Counted from the stretch's first letter, positions 24,675 to 33,135 are shown. The stretch: 33,829 nucleotides of DNA from Clostridia bacterium (GCA_017469265.1 JAFUGS010000013.1:1-33829), one strand, 5' to 3'. Numbers and translations are program-made. The notes: generated by a model from the letters alone, not told the origin.

Positions 24675-26240
24675 ATGGAAGCAAAAGGAAGGGGCTTTTC
24701 GCCGCTGCGGCGCGTGCCGGAACCGGCGCGCTGGGCGTTTGGCGGCGCGATGCTCTTCGGGCTCCTGGCGCACGGCATGGGGCTCTGGAACAAGCTTTCC
24801 TGGCATGATGACATCGTCGCCCTCTTCTGGGTGGGCAGCACGATTTCCTCCGGCCGGTGGATGCTGCATGTGCTGGGCTGGCTGGAGACCCTGCTTTTCG
24901 GCGACGGGCATTTCAGCCTGCCGGTGATGAACGGCCTTTTCGCCCTTTGCTGCGTCGGGGCGGCGGCGGCCTTGCTGGCGCGGCTGCTGGGCATCCGGAA
25001 AAAGAGCATTTGCGCGGGCCTGGGCTGCGTCATGGCGGCCTTTCCCACGGTGGCGGGGCTTTTCGGGTATATGTTCACCATCCCCTATTACCTGCTGGCC
25101 ATGGTCATGATGGTGGTCAGCGCCTGGGCGATCTGCGAGGGAAAATGGTGGATGAAGCTGGGGGCAGTCCTGCTGGGGGGCTGCTCCGTGGGGATCTATC
25201 AGGCCTTCGTGCCCATGCTGCTGAGCGTCCTGCTGCTGTATGACATGCGGCGCCTGGCGGAAGGCAGCGAATCCGTCGGCGCCTTCCTGAAGCGGGCGGC
25301 CGCGCAGGGGCTGTGCGTGGCGGGGGTCATGGGGTTCTATTTCGCGATGAACGCCTTCTTCCTCGCCAAGTTTGACCTGCGGATGAACACCTACATGGGC
25401 ATGGATCAGATGGGGGCCGACTCCCTGGGGGACTATCTGGGCCGGGTGGGCCTGGCCTATCAGCGGTTCTTCGGGCCGGAGCGCTACACCTCCGCGGACA
25501 TGTATCCCATGCGGGCGTATTACGCCTACCTGGCCATGCTCTGCGGGGATCTGCTGCTGGGGCTGGGGCAGGTGATCCGCCTCTGGCGGAAAAACCGGGG
25601 CAAGGCCCTGCTCTTTATCCTGCTGCTGGCCCTGTTCCCCCTGGCCAATGATTTCATCTACGTCATGTCCGAGCGGGTGCACGGGCTGATGACCTACAGC
25701 CTGGTGATGCAGGCGGCGCTCTTCGCCTGGCTGGCGGACCGGACGGATTTCCGGACGGTTTTCGGCAGGGAAAGGGCGGCGGCAGTTCTGCGCCGGGCGG
25801 TTCCCGGCCTGGCCGCGGCGGTGCTGGGTTTCACGGGGATTCTGTACGCCCGGTTTGACAATCAGTGCTACCTGAAGGCCACCTTCCAGCAGCAGCAGGC
25901 CATTTCCTTCTTCACCGCCCTGACCGCCCAGATCAAGGCGGCCCCGGGCTTCCGGGACGACATGCCCGTGGCCTTCCTGAATGAGGAGAAGATCGCGGAT
26001 CAGACGCTGTACAACATCGATGAGCTGGATTTCATCCACCTGCCCCCCTACGGGGATACCATGGAGGGCTATGTGAACACCTATGCCTGGCGCGCCTTCA
26101 TGGAGCGCTGGTGCGGCTTCGGCCCCGCCTACGCGGATCCTTCCGCCTGCGCGGATCTGCCGGAGGTCCAGGCCATGCCCCACTATCCGGACGACGGATC
26201 CATCCGCCAGGTGGGGGACATCCTGGTGGTGAATTTTTAG
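24675..26240 (+). CDS. GtrII-type polytopic glucosyltransferase, paralogue D
   Basis: A 521-residue membrane protein sharing the family plan: NKLSWHDD (Asp45-Asp46), a TISSGRWML segment, [31 protein letters not shown] and the tail PEVQAMP...PDDGSI. It looks closer to C than to A and B around the first loop (SWHDD). The SHPY motif is replaced by TIPYYLL. AAAGGAA lies about 11 bases before ATG 24675; an in-frame ATG a little upstream has weaker support. Only 35 bases separate it from the acyltransferase. Having four such enzymes in 22 kb is unusual and suggests several distinct side-branch additions. Confidence 0.86.
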   Translation: MEAKGRGFSPLRRVPEPARWAFGGAMLFGLLAHGMGLWNKLSWHDDIVALFWVGSTISSGRWMLHVLGWLETLLFGDGHFSLPVMNGLFALCCVGAAAALLARLLGIRKKSICAGLGCVMAAFPTVAGLFGYMFTIPYYLLAMVMMVVSAWAICEGKWWMKLGAVLLGGCSVGIYQAFVPMLLSVLLLYDMRRLAEGSESVGAFLKRAAAQGLCVAGVMGFYFAMNAFFLAKFDLRMNTYMGMDQMGADSLGDYLGRVGLAYQRFFGPERYTSADMYPMRAYYAYLAMLCGDLLLGLGQVIRLWRKNRGKALLFILLLALFPLANDFIYVMSERVHGLMTYSLVMQAALFAWLADRTDFRTVFGRERAAAVLRRAVPGLAAAVLGFTGILYARFDNQCYLKATFQQQQAISFFTALTAQIKAAPGFRDDMPVAFLNEEKIADQTLYNIDELDFIHLPPYGDTMEGYVNTYAWRAFMERWCGFGPAYADPSACADLPEVQAMPHYPDDGSIRQVGDILVVNF

Positions 26241-26275
26241 AAATAAGGTATCTATTAACACAGGAGGAAAAGCGC

Positions 26276-27148
26276 ATGCGGGAGCCCGCGAAACAGGGAG
26301 AACACTGCGTCATCGGCCGGGATGTGGTCTTTGGCGAAAACGTGACGCTGGGGCATAACTGCGTCATTGAGGATCACGTGCGCATCGGCGCGGACTGCTA
26401 TATCGACAGCAATACCATCATCCGGGGCGGCGTGACCCTGGGGGACGGCGCCCTGGTGGGGGCGAACTGCCTGCTGGGGGAATGCGGGGCGGACTTCCGC
26501 GGGGACCCGCGGCATCAGGAACTCCCCCTGACCATCGGGGAGAAGGCCCTGATCCGGAGCGGATCCATCCTTTACGGCGGCTCCGTCATCGGGGACCACT
26601 TCCAGACCGGCCATCAGGTGACCATCCGGGAGAAGACGGAGATCGGGAACCATGTCAGCGTGGGCACCCTGTCCGACATCCAGGGAAACTGCCGGCTCGG
26701 TCACTACGTGCGGCTGCACAGCAATGTGCACATCGGGCAGCTGTCCGTGGTGGACGATTTCGTCTGGATTTATCCCTACGTGGTGCTGACCAACGACCCG
26801 ACGCCGCCTTCCAGCGACTTCGCGGGGGTGCATGTGCATTCCTTCGCCATCGTGGCCACCGGCGCCATCATCATGCCGGGGCTGGACCTGGGGCAGGACT
26901 GCCTGATCGGCGCCGGGGCCATCGTGACCCGGTCCGTGGAGCCCTACGCCGTGGCGGTGGGCAATCCCGCCCGGGTGATTTCCAATGTCCGGAAGGTGCG
27001 GAACCGGGTCACCGGCGAGCCGGTGTATCCCTGGCGGGAGCATTTCAGCCGCTACATGCCCTGGGAGGGGACGGAGTTTGACGCCTGGTACGCGGCGCTG
27101 CCCGCGGAGGAGAAGACGCGCTATACCCTCCGGGATCTGCAGGAATGA
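26276..27148 (+). CDS. Left-handed beta-helix sugar N-acyltransferase
   Basis: A 290-residue protein built of hexapeptide repeats (isoleucine/valine-glycine turns such as VIGRDVVFGENVTLG) across roughly residues 8-215, followed by a helical tail (EPVYPWREHFSRY). This is the trimeric acyl-CoA-dependent transferase fold seen in QdtC-like and other amino-sugar acyltransferases. The start has a perfect AGGAGG 8 bases upstream. It should acylate the 3-amino group of dTDP-Fuc3N/Qui3N, the missing last step of the pathway begun at 8909-13295. It is followed after nine bases by a CoA-ester dehydrogenase and a thiolase, which hints at an acyl donor other than acetyl-CoA. Fold assignment is firm; donor and acceptor are inferred. 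Confidence 0.88.
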   Translation: MREPAKQGEHCVIGRDVVFGENVTLGHNCVIEDHVRIGADCYIDSNTIIRGGVTLGDGALVGANCLLGECGADFRGDPRHQELPLTIGEKALIRSGSILYGGSVIGDHFQTGHQVTIREKTEIGNHVSVGTLSDIQGNCRLGHYVRLHSNVHIGQLSVVDDFVWIYPYVVLTNDPTPPSSDFAGVHVHSFAIVATGAIIMPGLDLGQDCLIGAGAIVTRSVEPYAVAVGNPARVISNVRKVRNRVTGEPVYPWREHFSRYMPWEGTEFDAWYAALPAEEKTRYTLRDLQE

Positions 27149-27157
27149 GGTGAAAGC

Positions 27158-28474
27158 ATGCGGAACATCCGTACCGTGACGGTGATCGGGGTCACCGGGA
27201 CCATGGGAGCCAATGTGGCCGGGATCTTCGCGTCCTTCGGGGACGCGAGGGTCTTCTGCGTGGGCCGTGACCTGGAGAAGGTCCGGCGGACGGTTCCTCG
27301 CATTGTCCGGTCCGTGAAGGCGGACGCCATCGCGGCGAACCTGGTGCCCGCGGATTTTTCCATGCTGGAGACCTGCGTGGCGGAATCGGATCTGGTGTTT
27401 GAAAGCGTGCGGGAGGATCTGGCCCTGAAGAAGGAGATCGCCGCCCGGGTGGCCGGCGCCCTGCGGGCGGACGCCATTTCCGGCACCGGCTCCTCCGGCC
27501 TGTCCATCACGGAGATTGCGGAATGCTATCCGCCGGAGAAGCGGAGCCGCTTCTTTGGCATCCATATGTTCAACCCGCCCTATACCCTGCCCCTGTGCGA
27601 GCTGACGCCCACGGTGTATTCCGACCGGGCGCTGCTTTCCTGGCTGAAAACCTACCTGCGGGAAAAGCTGTTCCGCACGGTGGTAGAGGTCCGGGATTCC
27701 CCGGCGTTCCTGGCGAACCGGATCGGCTTCCAGTTCATCAATCAGGCCCTGCGGGACGCGGAGCGGTATCAGGATAACGGCGGCATCGACTACATGGACG
27801 CGGTGCTGGGCTCCTTCACCGGGCGGACCATGCCGCCCCTGACCACCGCGGATTTCGTCGGCCTGGATGTGCATCAGGCCATCGTGAACAACCTGTACGC
27901 GCATACCGCGGACTGGGCCCGGGACAGCTTCGCCCTGCCGGCCTTCGCCCGGGACCTGATCGACGGGGGCCGGCTGGGGCGGAAGAGCGGCGGCGGGCTG
28001 TACCAGGTGGTGAAGTACGAAAACGGGCTCCGGCGGCAGACGGTGTACGACATTTCCACCGGGGCGTACCGGGATGTGATCCCCTATCATTTTCCCTTCG
28101 CGGAGCAGATGCAGCAGGCCATCGCGGAGGGGGATTATCAGCTGGCCTTCACCCGGCTGACGCGGAATCAGTCCCCGGAGGCCCGCCTCTGCCTGGCCTA
28201 TCTGCTGCGCTACATGCTGTACGCGCTTTTCGCGGCGCGGGAGGCGGGCGGGGACATGGCCGCCGCGGACGACGTCATGGCCGCAGGCTTCAGCTGGTGT
28301 CCGCCCCTGGCGCTTTATCAGGCGCTGTCCTCCGCGGCGGATGTGCCCGCCCTGATCCGGGAGCGCCTGCCGGAGGTGTGCGAAAGGATGGACGTGGACC
28401 GCGCCCTGGCGGAGATCCGGCCTTCGCGGTATGATTACCGGCGGTATTTCAAGTCGGGGAGGCGGATGGAATGA
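27158..28474 (+). CDS. 3-hydroxyacyl-CoA dehydrogenase family protein
   Basis: A 438-residue enzyme of the FadB/Hbd dehydrogenase family, which interconverts 3-ketoacyl-CoA and 3-hydroxyacyl-CoA with NAD(H). It has an N-terminal Rossmann domain, the catalytic pair His136 (GIHMFNPP) and Glu148 with the usual 12-residue spacing, Asn187 in AFLANRIG, and [12 protein letters not shown] near 265-276. A second C-terminal 3HCDH-like domain (about 320-420, with [14 protein letters not shown]) makes it longer than the usual 280-residue Hbd. The nucleotide loop reads GVTGTMG (11-17), one residue longer than GxGxxG. GAGGTGA precedes the ATG, and its stop overlaps the thiolase ATG by four bases. No hydratase or acyl-CoA dehydrogenase is nearby, so it probably serves glycan modification rather than beta-oxidation. 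Confidence 0.9.
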   Translation: MRNIRTVTVIGVTGTMGANVAGIFASFGDARVFCVGRDLEKVRRTVPRIVRSVKADAIAANLVPADFSMLETCVAESDLVFESVREDLALKKEIAARVAGALRADAISGTGSSGLSITEIAECYPPEKRSRFFGIHMFNPPYTLPLCELTPTVYSDRALLSWLKTYLREKLFRTVVEVRDSPAFLANRIGFQFINQALRDAERYQDNGGIDYMDAVLGSFTGRTMPPLTTADFVGLDVHQAIVNNLYAHTADWARDSFALPAFARDLIDGGRLGRKSGGGLYQVVKYENGLRRQTVYDISTGAYRDVIPYHFPFAEQMQQAIAEGDYQLAFTRLTRNQSPEARLCLAYLLRYMLYALFAAREAGGDMAAADDVMAAGFSWCPPLALYQALSSAADVPALIRERLPEVCERMDVDRALAEIRPSRYDYRRYFKSGRRME

Positions 28475-29724
28475 AGAAGGTATATATCCTCGGCGGCGCC
28501 CAGACCGATTTTGAGCGGAACTGGAAAAAGGAAGGCAAGGGCATGGTGGCCCTGCTGAAGGAAGCCGTGGCGGACGGCCTGACCGGGGCGGGGCTCAGCT
28601 TTGAGGACGTGCGGGCCCTGAACCGGGAGGACCGGGTGGCCTGCTTCGTCGGCAATTTCATCGCGGAAAAGTATACGGAGCAGGGACACCTGGGCGCGTT
28701 TCTGACGGAGGTGGATCCGGCTTTCTACGGCGTGCCCTCCGCCCGGTACGAGGCGGCATGCGCCAGCTCCTCCGCTGCCATCGACGCCGCCCGGACCAGC
28801 ATCCGGGCCGGGGACCGCGACGTGGCAATCGTCGTCGGCTGGGAGCTGATGAAGACGGTGGACGCCCGGACCGGCGGCGACTTCCTGGGCCGGGCCGCGT
28901 ACTACGAGAAGGAGGCGAAGGGTATCGAGCTGCCCTTCCCGAAGCTTTTCGGCCGCCTGGCGGACGAGACGCTGCGGAAGTATCCGGCCCTGGAGGAAAA
29001 ACGGTACATGGACGCCCTGGCCCGGATCGCCTGTATCAACTATGCCAACGCGAAACGGAACCCCCTGGCCCAGACCCGCCAGTGGTTCATGAACTTTGCC
29101 CAGGCCAGCGCCCGGGGCACAGAGACCAATCCCCTGGTGGGCGGGCGGCTGGCTGTGTCGGACTGCTCCCAGATCACGGACGGGGCCGCGGTGGTGGTGC
29201 TGGCCTCGGAGGATTTCGTCCGGCGCCGGGGCCTGACGGGCCGGCCGGTGATCAAGGGCTTCGGCCACCGGAACGCGCCCCTGCGCTTTGACCGGAAGGT
29301 CGCCGAGCAGCCGGACAGCCCTTATCTGCTCCCCTGGACGCGGCAGGCCGTGCTGGACGCCTATGGTCGCAGCGGGCTGACCGTGGCGGACATGGATGTT
29401 TTTGAGGCCCACGACTGCTTCACCAGCTCGGAGTATGCGGCGCTTTCTGCCTTCGGCCTGACGCCCCCCGGGGAGGAGTACCGGGCGGTGGAATGCGGGC
29501 TCATCGCCCCGGGCGGGGCGAAGCCGGTGAACTCCGGCGGCGGCCTCATCGGCTGCGGCCATCCCGTCGGCGCCACCGGCGCCCGGATGCTGCTGGACCT
29601 GTACAAACAGGTGACCGGCGCCGCGGGGGGCTATCAGGTTCCGGACGCGAAAAATGCCCTGATGCTGAACATCGGGGGCACGGCCACGACCAATTATGTC
29701 TTTATTGTGGGCAGAGAGGACTGA
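28471..29724 (+). CDS. Thiolase family protein, SCP-x type
   Basis: A 417-residue thiolase-fold enzyme. Nucleophile Cys97 lies in YEAACASSS, the first His in EAHDCF (His314-Cys316), and the second His in [10 protein letters not shown] (His364, after Cys362). The C-terminal CxGGG cysteine of classical biosynthetic thiolases is replaced by NIGGT; together with HDCF this marks the sterol-carrier-protein-x-like branch. Such enzymes condense or cleave acyl-CoAs. Coupled by an ATGA overlap to a 3-hydroxyacyl-CoA dehydrogenase and a sugar acyltransferase, it could make a 3-ketoacyl-CoA such as acetoacetyl-CoA for reduction and transfer to the amino sugar. It is the last gene of the run and ends before a strong hairpin. 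Confidence 0.9.
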   Translation: MKKVYILGGAQTDFERNWKKEGKGMVALLKEAVADGLTGAGLSFEDVRALNREDRVACFVGNFIAEKYTEQGHLGAFLTEVDPAFYGVPSARYEAACASSSAAIDAARTSIRAGDRDVAIVVGWELMKTVDARTGGDFLGRAAYYEKEAKGIELPFPKLFGRLADETLRKYPALEEKRYMDALARIACINYANAKRNPLAQTRQWFMNFAQASARGTETNPLVGGRLAVSDCSQITDGAAVVVLASEDFVRRRGLTGRPVIKGFGHRNAPLRFDRKVAEQPDSPYLLPWTRQAVLDAYGRSGLTVADMDVFEAHDCFTSSEYAALSAFGLTPPGEEYRAVECGLIAPGGAKPVNSGGGLIGCGHPVGATGARMLLDLYKQVTGAAGGYQVPDAKNALMLNIGGTATTNYVFIVGRED

Positions 29725-29736
29725 GAAAACCCTGAC

Positions 29737-29763
29737 AAAAGCCCTCCCGCAAAGCGGGAGGGC
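29737..29763 (-). terminator. Intrinsic terminator of the minus-strand GT2 gene
   Basis: A perfect ten-pair stem GCCCTCCCGC/GCGGGAGGGC (29741-29750 with 29754-29763) closes a three-base loop. Read on the minus strand it is followed by TTTT (plus 29737-29740) then GTC, the order needed for termination of the GT2 gene. For the plus-strand thiolase gene the hairpin lies 16 bases after the stop without a U-tract, so it may only protect that message. Confidence 0.7.
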
Positions 29764-29771
29764 GGGAAGGA

Positions 29772-29793
29772 CCGCGGCGCCGCGGCGCCGCGG
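29772..29793. repeat. Perfect 22-base G+C palindrome between convergent genes
   Basis: The stretch reads identically on both strands over 22 bases and consists of alternating CCGCGG and GCGCC units. It lies between the terminator hairpin and the GT2 stop codon, so it would fold in both convergent transcripts. It may help termination or message protection. Confidence 0.6.
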
Positions 29794-29808
29794 CTCCGGC
29801 CGCGCCGG

Positions 29809-30765
29809 TTATGCCCGGCTTTTCCGGTCTTTCCGGTTCTTCCGGGCGACGCGCCGGTCCAGCAGGGAGGTGTAGCAGAAGAAGGGCAGGTACCGGACGC
29901 GGAGCAGCAGGCGCTTCCCCGGGGACAGCCGGGGCCAGCGGGCTTTGGCCATGTAAAACTGAAGGCCGTGGCGCTTCAGCAGGTTGTAGACGCCCTGCAG
30001 CGGGCCGAAGCGGCGGTCGTAGGGGAAAATGAACTCGTCGTAGATTTTGAACATGTCCTCCATGAAGGCTTCGCTGTAGTGCCCGGTGCTGCTGATGCCG
30101 CTGAGCCGGTAGCAGAGCACCACCTCATCCAGGTAGGCGAAGGGCACGCCGTTTTTCGTCAGCGTTAGCCAGTAGGGATAATCCTCGATGAGCCGGATGG
30201 ATTCCGGATACAGCCCGTTTTCCTCCAGCAGGCGGCGGGTCATGATCTTGGCGGGGGCGGGCAGAAAATTCCGGGAGAAGAGCCGGTTCCGGGTCTGCTC
30301 CACGGTGTAGGACTTCAGCAGGTCATAATCCGATTCGCAGCTGAGCAGGTGATCCACGGTCCGGCCCTCCGGGGTCACGCCCCGCATCCGGCCGAAACAG
30401 ATGCCCCGCCCGGTTTCCTCCAGGGTTTCCACCAGGTGGGTCAGGACGCTTTCGTGGGCCAGCTCGTCCTCCGGGGAGAGGGAAAACAGATATTCTCCCT
30501 CCGAGGCGCGGATGGCGTCATTCATGTTCCGCACGGTGCCCACGTTTTCCGGGTGGGAAACCCAGCGGACGCGCCCCAGGGCCGGCCCGCGGTGGGCCTC
30601 AATGTAGGCCGCCACCCGGGGCTGCGCCGCCGCGTAATCGGCGGAGGCATCGTCGGCCAGCACCAGCTCCAGACAGGGGTAATCCTGCCGGAAGATGCTG
30701 TCCAGGGTCCCGTATACCCGGTCCAGGTTGTTGTAGCTCAGCAGCAGAATGGATAGCAGCTTCAA
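29809..30765 (-). CDS. Family 2 glycosyltransferase, minus strand
   Basis: A 318-residue GT-A-fold enzyme with SILLLSYNN at the N-terminus, the donor motif LADDASAD, SPEDE as the metal-site motif near 97-101, and a basic Arg/Lys-rich C-terminus that probably touches the membrane. The start is TTG 30765, nine bases after GGGAGG; a nearby ATG is out of frame. It converges on the thiolase gene and diverges from the PIG-L gene, so it is its own unit. Its presence suggests at least one more sugar in the repeat unit or a variant residue. Specificity is unknown. Confidence 0.86.
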   Translation of the reverse strand: MKLLSILLLSYNNLDRVYGTLDSIFRQDYPCLELVLADDASADYAAAQPRVAAYIEAHRGPALGRVRWVSHPENVGTVRNMNDAIRASEGEYLFSLSPEDELAHESVLTHLVETLEETGRGICFGRMRGVTPEGRTVDHLLSCESDYDLLKSYTVEQTRNRLFSRNFLPAPAKIMTRRLLEENGLYPESIRLIEDYPYWLTLTKNGVPFAYLDEVVLCYRLSGISSTGHYSEAFMEDMFKIYDEFIFPYDRRFGPLQGVYNLLKRHGLQFYMAKARWPRLSPGKRLLLRVRYLPFFCYTSLLDRRVARKNRKDRKSRA

Positions 30766-30834
30766 GAATCATTTCCTCCCGCGGCGGATCGTCACGGGCC
30801 GGCCCCGGTTTGCGCGGGCACGGCCTGCCAGACC

Positions 30835-30863
30835 ATGATACGCCCATCCGCCGTTTTCCACAA
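30835..30863 (-). promoter_or_regulatory. Possible promoter of the minus-strand GT2 gene
   Basis: On the minus strand TTGTGG (plus 30858-30863) is followed after 17 bases by TATCAT (plus 30835-30840), about 70 bases before the TTG start. One mismatch in the -10 box and a poor -35 box make it a tentative call. Confidence 0.35.
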
Positions 30864-30925
30864 GGGGCAAAACGCGGAAAGCCACGGCGCGCGAAGCGGG
30901 CCGCGGCAGGACGCGTCCTTCCGCG

Positions 30926-30947
30926 GGGCCCGGGAGGCCCTCTTTTT
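30926..30947 (+). terminator. Terminator-like hairpin in the PIG-L leader
   Basis: GGGCC/GGCCC (30926-30930 with 30936-30940) closes a five-base loop and is followed by TCTTTTT. It is oriented to stop plus-strand transcription, yet no plus-strand gene ends nearby. It stands 80 bases before the PIG-L start. It could be an attenuator of that gene or the end of a short transcript. The stem is short but all G-C. Confidence 0.4.
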
Positions 30948-31027
30948 CCGTAACGATTCAGTCCAGCAAGCGGAGCGACGGAACAGATACCTTCTTCCGA
31001 AATACAGTTTGCGCAGGAGGTCAGTGG

Positions 31028-33025
31028 ATGCGAAGAAAAAGCGTTTTCAACGGCGTGATCCGATGGAGCATTCCCTTTCTCTGCGCCCTGCTCAGCCTCT
31101 GTTTCCGCTTTTCCCATTTTCACTGGCAGGTTCTGGCCGGGGCGCTCTGCTTCGCGGGCGCCTGGCTGCTTTTCTGCGCGAAGCGCCGGCCTGTCCGAAG
31201 CCGGAAGATCCCCCTGTGCGTATTTCTGCTGCTGGCGGTACTGCTCGGGCTGTACGCCCTGGTGGGGGAAGGGGTCTATCACACCCGGTACCAGGCCCAC
31301 GATCTGGACCGCAATCTGTTCAAAGGGAAGAAGATCCTCGTGCTGGCGCCCCATCAGGATGACGAGATCAACCTGTTCGGCGGCCTCTATGAGCACTTTA
31401 CGGCGGACAGCGAGGTGTATGTGGCCTTTTCCACCAACGGGGACAAGGTGGTCACCGGGGACATCCGCATCCGGGAGGCAGCGGAGGCCCTGGGGCATAT
31501 GGGGGTGGACCGGGATCACATCATTTTCCTCGGCTACGGGGATACCTGCGCGGCCTGGGCCGGCCGGCATATGTACAACCATCCCGGGGATCAGGTGGTG
31601 GCCTCCTTCCGGGGGGACACGGAAACCTACGGGGCGGAGGGCTTTACGCCATACCGGCAGCATACCTTTACCCGTGACCATCTGAAGGCGGATCTGCGGG
31701 ATCTGCTGCTGGACCTCCGGCCCGACGCCGTCTTCTGCATCGACTACGACTACCATCATGACCACCGGGCCCTGTCCCTGCTTTTCGAGGAAGCCATGGG
31801 GGAGATTCTCGCCCGGGAGGGAAATGACTATACCCCCGCCGTTTTCAAGGGCTTCGGCTATTCCACGGCCTACCTGGGGGCGCCGGACTTCTACGCGGAC
31901 AACATCCGGTCCACGGTGCCCTACGCGCAGGAGTATCCCTTTCCCGGGGACGCCTATACGGACGAGGCGGGCGGCCGGGTTTTCTACAAAGGGGAGAACA
32001 ACATCTACCTGTGGCGGGACCGGATCCGCTTTCCCCTGGCGGAATGCAACCTGTCCCGCACGCTCCACGCCAGCCAGCTGTACGACGCCATGTACGCGCA
32101 CCGGTCCCAGGACGTGCTCTACGAGGCGGGTGCCAATCTGCGCGCCATCCTGAACGGGGACAAGGTGTTCTGGCCGCGGGACACCTCCGGCCTCCTGTAC
32201 GGGGCGGCGGTTTCCGTCTCCTCGGGGGACGGCGGCATGCTGCGGGACTTTAAGCTGATCGACTCCGGGGACATTACGGACAAGGAGCGGCCCCCTTTCG
32301 AGAACCTCTGGGCACCGGAGGCGGCGGACAGCCAAAAGACCGCGACCTTCACCTTCCCGGAGGAGACCGCCCTGGATTCGATCCGCCTGTACGACAACCC
32401 CTCCCTGACGGACAACGTGCTCCGCGCCAGCATCCTTTTCTCCGACGGCAGCGAAATCGCCTGCGGGCCCCTGGCCATCGGGGGCAGCCCCACGGTGCTT
32501 TCCTTCGGGGAAAAGCGGGTAACCTCCTTTTCCGTCCGGATTTTGGAGACGGAGGGGGAGCGGCCGGGGCTCACGGAGGTGGAGGCGTATCTGCGGGCGG
32601 ATGCCCGCGCCGCGGTGCCGGAGATCATCAAGCTGCAGGACGCGGAGGAAAACTTCGTCTATGATTACTGGATGACGGAGGCGCCGGAGGTGTTTTCCGT
32701 CTATAACGCGCTGGACGCCTATGACGGGGGCGCTTCCCGGACCTACGAGCTGAAGCTTCTCGGCGGGCAGTGCGGGATTACCCGGGTGGACGGAAAGTCC
32801 TTCTCCGTTTCCTGCGAAAAGGGGGAACGGGCGGAGCTGGCCCTCTATGCGGAGGGACAATCCGACCCGGTGGACCGGATTACCGTCCGCAACCCCCGCT
32901 GGCCGGAAAGGGCGTGGATCGCCCTGCTGACCGCGGCGGAAAAAACGGAAGGCTTCTATACCCCCCGGGAGCAGCTGGCGTATTTCCGCCTGACGGTGAC
33001 GGATTTTCTGGAGAAGCATTTTTAA
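31028..33025 (+). CDS. Membrane-anchored PIG-L family deacetylase with a C-terminal beta domain
   Basis: A 665-residue protein. Three hydrophobic segments (about 13-27, 34-50 and 62-80) anchor it. The PIG-L zinc-hydrolase domain follows with APHQDDE (107-113) and HHDH (243-246), the metal ligands of N-acetylglucosaminyl-type deacetylases. A discoidin-like beta domain lies at about 425-525 (TFTFPEE...IRLYDNPSLTDNV), and another beta-rich end follows. This layout suggests a deacetylase outside the membrane that binds the glycan and removes N-acetyl groups. The ATG has AGGAGG upstream. It lies downstream of the divergent GT2 gene and is followed after 110 bases by a further membrane protein. The zinc motifs appear intact. 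Confidence 0.9.
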   Translation: MRRKSVFNGVIRWSIPFLCALLSLCFRFSHFHWQVLAGALCFAGAWLLFCAKRRPVRSRKIPLCVFLLLAVLLGLYALVGEGVYHTRYQAHDLDRNLFKGKKILVLAPHQDDEINLFGGLYEHFTADSEVYVAFSTNGDKVVTGDIRIREAAEALGHMGVDRDHIIFLGYGDTCAAWAGRHMYNHPGDQVVASFRGDTETYGAEGFTPYRQHTFTRDHLKADLRDLLLDLRPDAVFCIDYDYHHDHRALSLLFEEAMGEILAREGNDYTPAVFKGFGYSTAYLGAPDFYADNIRSTVPYAQEYPFPGDAYTDEAGGRVFYKGENNIYLWRDRIRFPLAECNLSRTLHASQLYDAMYAHRSQDVLYEAGANLRAILNGDKVFWPRDTSGLLYGAAVSVSSGDGGMLRDFKLIDSGDITDKERPPFENLWAPEAADSQKTATFTFPEETALDSIRLYDNPSLTDNVLRASILFSDGSEIACGPLAIGGSPTVLSFGEKRVTSFSVRILETEGERPGLTEVEAYLRADARAAVPEIIKLQDAEENFVYDYWMTEAPEVFSVYNALDAYDGGASRTYELKLLGGQCGITRVDGKSFSVSCEKGERAELALYAEGQSDPVDRITVRNPRWPERAWIALLTAAEKTEGFYTPREQLAYFRLTVTDFLEKHF

Positions 33026-33135
33026 CCGCCTGCGCGCCTTTTGCGGCGTTCCGCGCGGATTTTCCGAAAAACGTATTTTGAAACGCCCGCGCGTTTGCCG
33101 GCTTTCCCGGCGGCGCGGCGGAAAGGAGCATCGGC

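Noticed and set aside
23013-26261. A 1082-residue open frame on the minus strand
   Set aside because: It is the antisense shadow of the flippase and GtrII D genes, with low-complexity composition and no ribosome site or domain.
27158-29724. Fatty-acid beta-oxidation or butyrate operon
   Set aside because: Only two of the needed enzymes are present, there is no crotonase, acyl-CoA dehydrogenase or Etf, and they are joined to a sugar acyltransferase.
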